From positions 5,308,501 through 5,372,500 of the forward strand of contig NC_036455.1 of assembly GCF_002775205.1 (NCBI RefSeq): a stretch of 64,000 bases of DNA. Reading direction: 5' to 3'. Made by a program: the position numbers and the translations under genes. Below are positions 59,058 to 64,000 of the stretch, in pieces (within the stretch, counting starts at the first letter, position 1; each line of letters starts with the position of its first letter). Below the pieces are notes generated by a model that was not told the origin of the DNA, searched no databases, and worked only from the letters and a program-made list of their open reading frames with translations. This stretch comes from Xiphophorus maculatus. Its lineage: Eukaryota; Chordata; Actinopteri; Cyprinodontiformes; Poeciliidae.

Positions 59058-59344
59058 GAAGTCAGACAAAGGAATTGGGGAAAAAAAACATTTCATGTAT
59101 AACGTCTTTGACAAGATTGAGCGTAAATCCAATATGGCGGCTGTGACTATAAACTGTAGCAGAGCGTTTTGGCTAAATGGTATTTTGAGGGTTTGTATGT
59201 CATTAAATCCATAGAAAGAAGAGAATTTGAAATAATCTGTAGAATATAGGTAGTATTGCACACCTAAAAACTGAAACTCTGGCAATAAATTATCATGAGG
59301 AAAATTCATCTAACATTTCTGAAGCATAATATTCAAGAAGTTAT

Positions 59345-59730
59345 CGTATTTTAAGGACTATGCGGCCGAAAAATATCTTTTAAAAACTCGTTTAAAAAAG
59401 AACTACAGTATATATTGTTCTCGAGTAAAACCGCTCCCTCTAGTGGATTAATTATAGATTAATTCTTGTTGCGCTGACTGACTAAGCGATTTTGGAACAC
59501 GGCGCTCTGTCAAAACATTTTAGTCACATTACGGCTTCCGTAGTCAGGAGCGTCGCGGAGTAATGCGTACTGTGCTTCAACTGACTGACTTATCTGACTG
59601 TTTTGTTTCGATTAATGCGCCTTATAGTCCGATGCACTTTATACATAAAAAAAGATCGAACCTAGACCATTCATTAACAGTGCACCTTATAATCCAGTGC
59701 ACCCTACTGTGCGGAAAATACGGTATTTTA
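59345..59730. mobile_element. Inverted-repeat MITE upstream of the cdcp1 3' end
   Basis: Left end ATCGTATTTTAAGGACTATG and the reversed right end ACCGTATTTTCCGCACAGTA, with GCGCCTTATAGTCC inside, match a widespread fish MITE type (CGTATTTTCCGCACTATAAGGCGCA). Confidence 0.7.
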
Positions 59731-59734
59731 TGTA

Positions 59735-60420
59735 CTTTATTTAAAAAACAAAAAACAATGGTGTCAGGTTGAGGCGTTTCAATATATGACAAATTTATTG
59801 GCACTAAAGCTCAAACATCCCTAATTTTACACACACAAAAAAGAACAAACATCAAATTGCTGAGTGGTTTTAATAATCTGAAATGACAAACAGACTTCAA
59901 AAATAAAAATGAAGAAGCGGTTTTATTAAAACTAGAAATTGTGCCTCGAAAGGGGCAACAAAAAGTACGGAGAGATGTTCCTGCAAAATACATAATATTT
60001 AAAGTAATGTTCAGAAATTCTTCCTAAGTGTTCTGTAGATTTTATTTTAATTTTGGATCACATTTTTTCCCTGTACATCAGCAATGGTACATTAGTTTGT
60101 CTCCCTTATTTTTAAAATTCACACTTTAAAAAAAAAAAGAAGTCAAAGGCAAAACTGAAATAAGTGTAGAAAAATATTTTACAAAGATTCTGAAATTATT
60201 TTTGCTGTTTCTCATCGAAATAAGCACAAAAAAAACAGTCCAAGAAGTCACAGATTTTAGTTTTTAGCTTCCAAGTCTGCAGCTTTAACCCTCTTCATCA
60301 AATCCGAGAGAGTGCGTCCGATTCCCAAAACTATTCCCGCAGGAACAAGGCTCTTCAAACCTTAGAGCCCTTCGGATAGGTCAAAGGTCAATAAGATTCT
60401 TAATATGGAGTCCTTTCACG
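59735..60420 (-). other. Probable 3' UTR of cdcp1
   Basis: AT-rich sequence directly downstream of the cdcp1 stop on the - strand. Reverse-strand AATAAA signals are present at 59922-59927 and 59794-59799. No other gene seen. Confidence 0.5.
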
Positions 60421-63400
60421 CTACAAGCTCTCCTCCATTATTGGCGGCTGCGGCTCCATATCCACGCCGGAAAGACGGATCGTGTTCATGTCTCCCGTGC
60501 TTTTGAACGTGTAGAGTTCGTTATCCATCATCCGGCGGTCCTGGAAGCCCAGGCTGTCCTGCCGGTCGATGGGAGTGCGCGGACGGGGTGGCATGAAAGT
60601 GTCAGAGGGGCTCAGGAAGGACTGGTACTGCCCCTTCTCTGGCTCTGGGTCGGGTTCCTTGACAACCGGCAGCGTCCTGTCAGTGGGACCCGTGAAGGTC
60701 TGATAGGAGTCCACCTGCATCCCGTTTGGGAGACTCTCGCTGTCGTTAAGGAGGTGACCGTAGACCATGGTCTCGTCTATGTAGTCGTAGACGTGGGAGT
60801 CGTTGTCGGCCCGGGTTTTGACGAAGTGCCTGTCGTTTGGACGGAAGATGTTTCCCTTCCCCATGTAGATGGAGTTTTGGCTGTTCATTTTAGATTTCTT
60901 TTTTCTGTAGGAAAAGAAACATGAAATATAACACTAACATCTTTATAGATTATTTATTATGCCTCCCTGAACAAGGTTCGGATATGTCTATGGGCCATCC
61001 AAAACATGTTTATTACCTTTTTTGCATGAAATCATTCTTAGATAATGAGATTTTAGTCTTTTCAGTTCTGCCTAGTTCAACCTCCTTTCAGATCGAGCTG
61101 CTTTAGAGCGTCCTGTCACTTTAAATCCAAATAAGCTGCTGCTGGCCACAAAACCCCAACTCAACGCTTACACTCACAGTTGAAAATGACTGCACAATTA
61201 TGCAACCATTCATCTTTGAAAAGCAGAGGTAGAGCCTCCTGCACAACCAACAAGAATGCTGATGATGTTCTAATTTGCACTCACTGCATTTAGGGGTATA
61301 CACCAGGATTGGCAAAAGCAAACAGAAGAGTTGACGTTATTGATCAAAAGCCAAAAGCAAAGTTTCTGAATTTTACTTCCCCTTCAAACACTAATAAAAA
61401 TGTTCTACCAGACAAAACATGCTGCTTACCTTACAACTACACATACAATAGCCAATATCAGGAGCAGAAGCAGGACAGCCCCGACTAAACCAATAAGGAT
61501 GGCTAACAGATCTGTGGAGAAAAAACAAAAACATATTGGATCTGTGTTTTTGAACTGTCTTGAATCAATCACCAGTGTGATTCCTTACTGGTCTTTTTCT
61601 CAAGAACAATCGTGGCTTTGACATCAAACTGGTCGCGGCCCTCTGGTTGGCAGTTGGTCATGTTCAGGTAGAAGCTCTGATGGGCTGTCATGTTTTCTGT
61701 CCTCATCTTTTCGCTCTCGTCGATGTCAAGGAGATCATTCCCTCCTTCCTGGTGCTTCATATTGATCCTGGCGTGGCCTTTTTCGCATTCGAGTCCACTG
61801 ATGATAAACTTGATGAGCGCGTGGTACATCCAGGGAAGGTCCACGACCCAAGAGACAGAGGAATGGGGCTTCATTCCATTAGGCCAGTTTGGGGTGGCCA
61901 GTATGGTGGGAAACATTAAATTAGGGCTGATCCTGTAGATGATGGCTTCTGAAGAAGAAATGGAAATCATGCAGAATGAGCTTCTCTAAAATAACAGACA
62001 ATACTGCCCCCATGTGGAGGCTGGAGGGAATGGTAAAATAAAAACTATGTTTTACAGATTCTAACATATATTTTCCTAAATTACAAATACCTTTATTCCA
62101 TTATTAATAAGATTCAAAATGCCAAGAAATAAAATAAATCAAAACCAAAATTTAAAGATAAAATCACCATTTTATATTTTATTTCTCAGATATGAACGTA
62201 AGAAGAACTGGAAATAATTACGGATGTTTTGCTTCTGAACTAAAACCACTTCTTCCATCCCTTTTTGGTTCAGCCAGAGCACGAGAAGCAGCCAGTGAAC
62301 AAGTTTTAACTTGTTTCGTTCAGGTGTTGAAAAACGGCAAATGATAGTGACTCAAAACAATCCACATTCCTGTAGCTCAACTGCTTCATGCAAGTTGTAA
62401 AGACAGCTCCATATCATGTTAGTGTAAAAAATGAACACTTGTTATCTTTTTAATATTGTCTACGTACTTTTATGTTGTTCTGTATGCTTGAAATGGTACC
62501 AATAATTGACCTACCACTTATTTTGTTTTTTAAAAATTCCCCCTTAAGGTAGGTTTATTATGACAATGTATTTGGACCATTATGGACAGAAGGGAAAAAA
62601 AGTAAATAAAAAAACTCTACATTTCCACCAGAAAGCGCAGAAATTTTTAATTAATCTCAGGAAAAAAAAACAAGAAAATTTCTGAGCTCCAAAGTCAAAA
62701 ATTTGCAAGAAACAACTTCCTTGAAAAAATATATATTTTCTAAGTTTGGAAAGCTGAACATTTAACTGTTAAATTTTTGGAAATTAAAAAAAAAAAGAAA
62801 AAAAAAACATTTTAGTTTGAAAGCCGAAAATTTGATTTTTATAAATTTCCTGATGTTCATAAATTGACAATTTTCGATTTTCCAAACTCTGAAATTTCCA
62901 AGAAAAAAAACTAGGAGTTTTCCAAATTTGGAAAGCTGAAAATTTGACTTTTATCAATTTTCTGACTTTTAAAAGTTGACTATTTTCCACTATCCAAACT
63001 CAAACATTTCCAAATTCTTTCAAGAGATATAGATCTTAAAATTTCAGATTTTTTTTTCCAAGCATATTTTTGACTTTAAAGCCCACAAATTCCCAAATTT
63101 TATTCCAGAAAATTTCAGAGATTAATCTGAAAATGTGAGCTTTTTTGGCAGAAATGTATTCCTCCTTTTTTTCCTGTCTTAATACGCCACTGTAGTTTAT
63201 TTCCTCCATTGAAATAATGGAAAGCTGGATTTTCCTCAGTGTGAGGCCCCATAAAAACAAATACATTTTAAGTTTTTCACACCTTTTTAACAGGAGAACA
63301 ATTAATGTACATCTCCTGTAAAGATGTTTCCAAGGCAGGATCAATATATTTACAGACATTTCATTCCTAGAGCATAAATTATTTCACCTTTGATCTCCGG

Positions 63401-63741
63401 GCTGACGCTGACATTGAGCAAAGGCTCATTAGACCTGACGTCTCGCGGCGTAGCTGTGATGGAGATGTTGGAGTGAACTTGGAGTTTCTGGATCACACCA
63501 TTGGAGCAGAAGTCTCCGATAAAAGAGCCGTCGTTCTCGGCGACGCGCAGCACAGATGACGGATCGCACTCCTGCCCGGGCAGAGACTGCCGGAGGCTCC
63601 CTGTGGGAGACACCAGGTCCAGCGTGGCTTCATGTGGGATGGTGAAGAGCCACGAAAAGCTGTGGAGGGGGATCGGCAAGCAGGAATCCAACGTGGGAAC
63701 AGAGAGGGGCGTCGAAGTGCACAACGATGCATCTGCACAAG
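60421..63741 (-). CDS. cdcp1: CUB domain-containing protein 1, C-terminal exons (partial)
   Basis: Four - strand exons join in phase: 63741-63388, 61948-61589, 61511-61430 and 60904-60421. The first two encode Cys- and Asn-glycosylation-site-containing beta-rich extracellular segments of CUB type. The third encodes the single membrane helix, residues such as LIGLVGAVLLLLLILAIVC, and the fourth the cytoplasmic tail after a basic RKKKSK stop-transfer stretch. The tail contains DSHVYDYIDETMVYGHLL, matching the conserved Src-family phosphorylation region of CDCP1, and ends PIMEESL. CDCP1 is a plasma-membrane substrate that recruits Src kinases and PKC-delta. The 5' exons, including the signal peptide, lie beyond 64000. 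Synteny with clec3b supports orthology. Whether this is an a or b duplicate of fish cannot be told. Confidence 0.9.
61950..63387. other. cdcp1 intron with low-complexity repeats
   Basis: AT-rich. Between about 62740 and 63010 two or more degenerate copies, about 110 bases apart, of a unit with GGAAAGCTGAAAATTTGA and TTTTCCAAACTC words are visible. The - strand open frames here have repetitive composition and are not credible exons. Confidence 0.6.
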
Positions 63742-63916
63742 CTGCAATGAGAAGGAAGAAAATCTGTTCAAGAGAATAACTTGCAGCAAATATCCAGAGA
63801 GACAGACGTTGTTTTAATCTATGCCTTTCTTAAACAGTAAAGTCTTATTTAATTAACGTAAAACACATCACTACACACCAAATTATCTACTTAAAGCATT
63901 AATTTCTGTTAATTTT

Positions 63917-64000
63917 AAGTATTGAACTGCAAAACCACACAAAATATTATCAAGTATTTCTGGTCTAGTTTCTAGTGCAAAGATCTTTATAAGACAAATT
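63917..64000. mobile_element. MITE end in a cdcp1 intron, cut by the window edge
   Basis: TTATCAAGTATTTCTGGTC followed by TAGTTTCTAGTGCAAAGATC matches the end of the MITE at 53634-53906. The remainder lies outside the window. Confidence 0.6.

Noticed and set aside
63036-63359. 107-codon - strand open frame in the cdcp1 intron
   Set aside because: Lys/Phe/Ile-rich translation of AT-rich repeats, not in phase with the flanking cdcp1 exons, and no splice sites.

Overview
The window is vertebrate nuclear DNA, almost certainly from a ray-finned (teleost) fish. It is AT-rich, has split genes with GT-AG introns, and is dense in fish-type hAT-like MITEs, a tRNA-derived SINE, Gypsy-type LTRs and LINE fragments. 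It also carries recognisable orthologues of clec3b (tetranectin) and cdcp1, which lie close together in other vertebrates. No species can be named from sequence alone. No prokaryotic features, CRISPR arrays or RNA genes were seen.

Layout. (1) About 0.5-48.3 kb is a tandem array of five GIMAP/IAN-type (AIG1 domain) GTPase genes on the + strand, called G1-G5 here. Each has a tiny first exon (31 or 43 coding bases, ending in phase 1) and one long second exon with the GTPase domain and a charged C-terminal coiled coil. G1 (697-3097) has a frameshifted tail. G2 (12033-14054), G3 (19895-24004) and G5 (44236-48318) look intact. G4 (29183-40125) has an intact exon 2, but its only visible first exon lies 10 kb upstream, across a large insertion. 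The array grew by repeated segmental duplication: a block of about 2.2 kb carrying promoter and exon 1 occurs three times (17.85-20.09, 27.14-29.38, 42.19-44.43 kb) almost identically, plus a diverged copy at 10.65-12.06 kb. The 3' flanks are also repeated and carry fragments resembling an exon of exosc7. (2) Inside the G4 intron, 29381-37192 is a 7.8-kb unit bounded by imperfect terminal inverted repeats starting CCCAGCCAGCAT. It holds a 186-bp tandem repeat, two MITEs and a spliced gene encoding a DUF4806-like domain, with no recognised transposase. G3 and G5 retain only about 41 bp of its right end, between 19-bp direct repeats. (3) About 48.3-53.5 kb is repeat-rich: a hAT-like element whose empty site survives in the paralogous blocks, a decayed THAP-domain exon and a MITE. 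(4) clec3b (53512-56766, + strand) has three coding exons. An 0.88-kb hAT-like element sits directly at its stop codon, so the target-site duplication contains that stop. (5) The last four coding exons of cdcp1 (60421-63741, - strand) encode CUB-like domains, a membrane helix and a tyrosine-rich tail. The rest of that gene lies beyond the window.

How the genes relate. The GIMAP genes are predicted immune GTPases; their promoters share a CCAAT box and an ISRE-like element. clec3b encodes a secreted trimeric C-type lectin and cdcp1 a transmembrane Src-family substrate; they are neighbours rather than a pathway. The clearest unusual biology is the patchwork exchange among GIMAP copies and the DUF4806-carrying inverted-repeat element with its apparent deletion derivatives.
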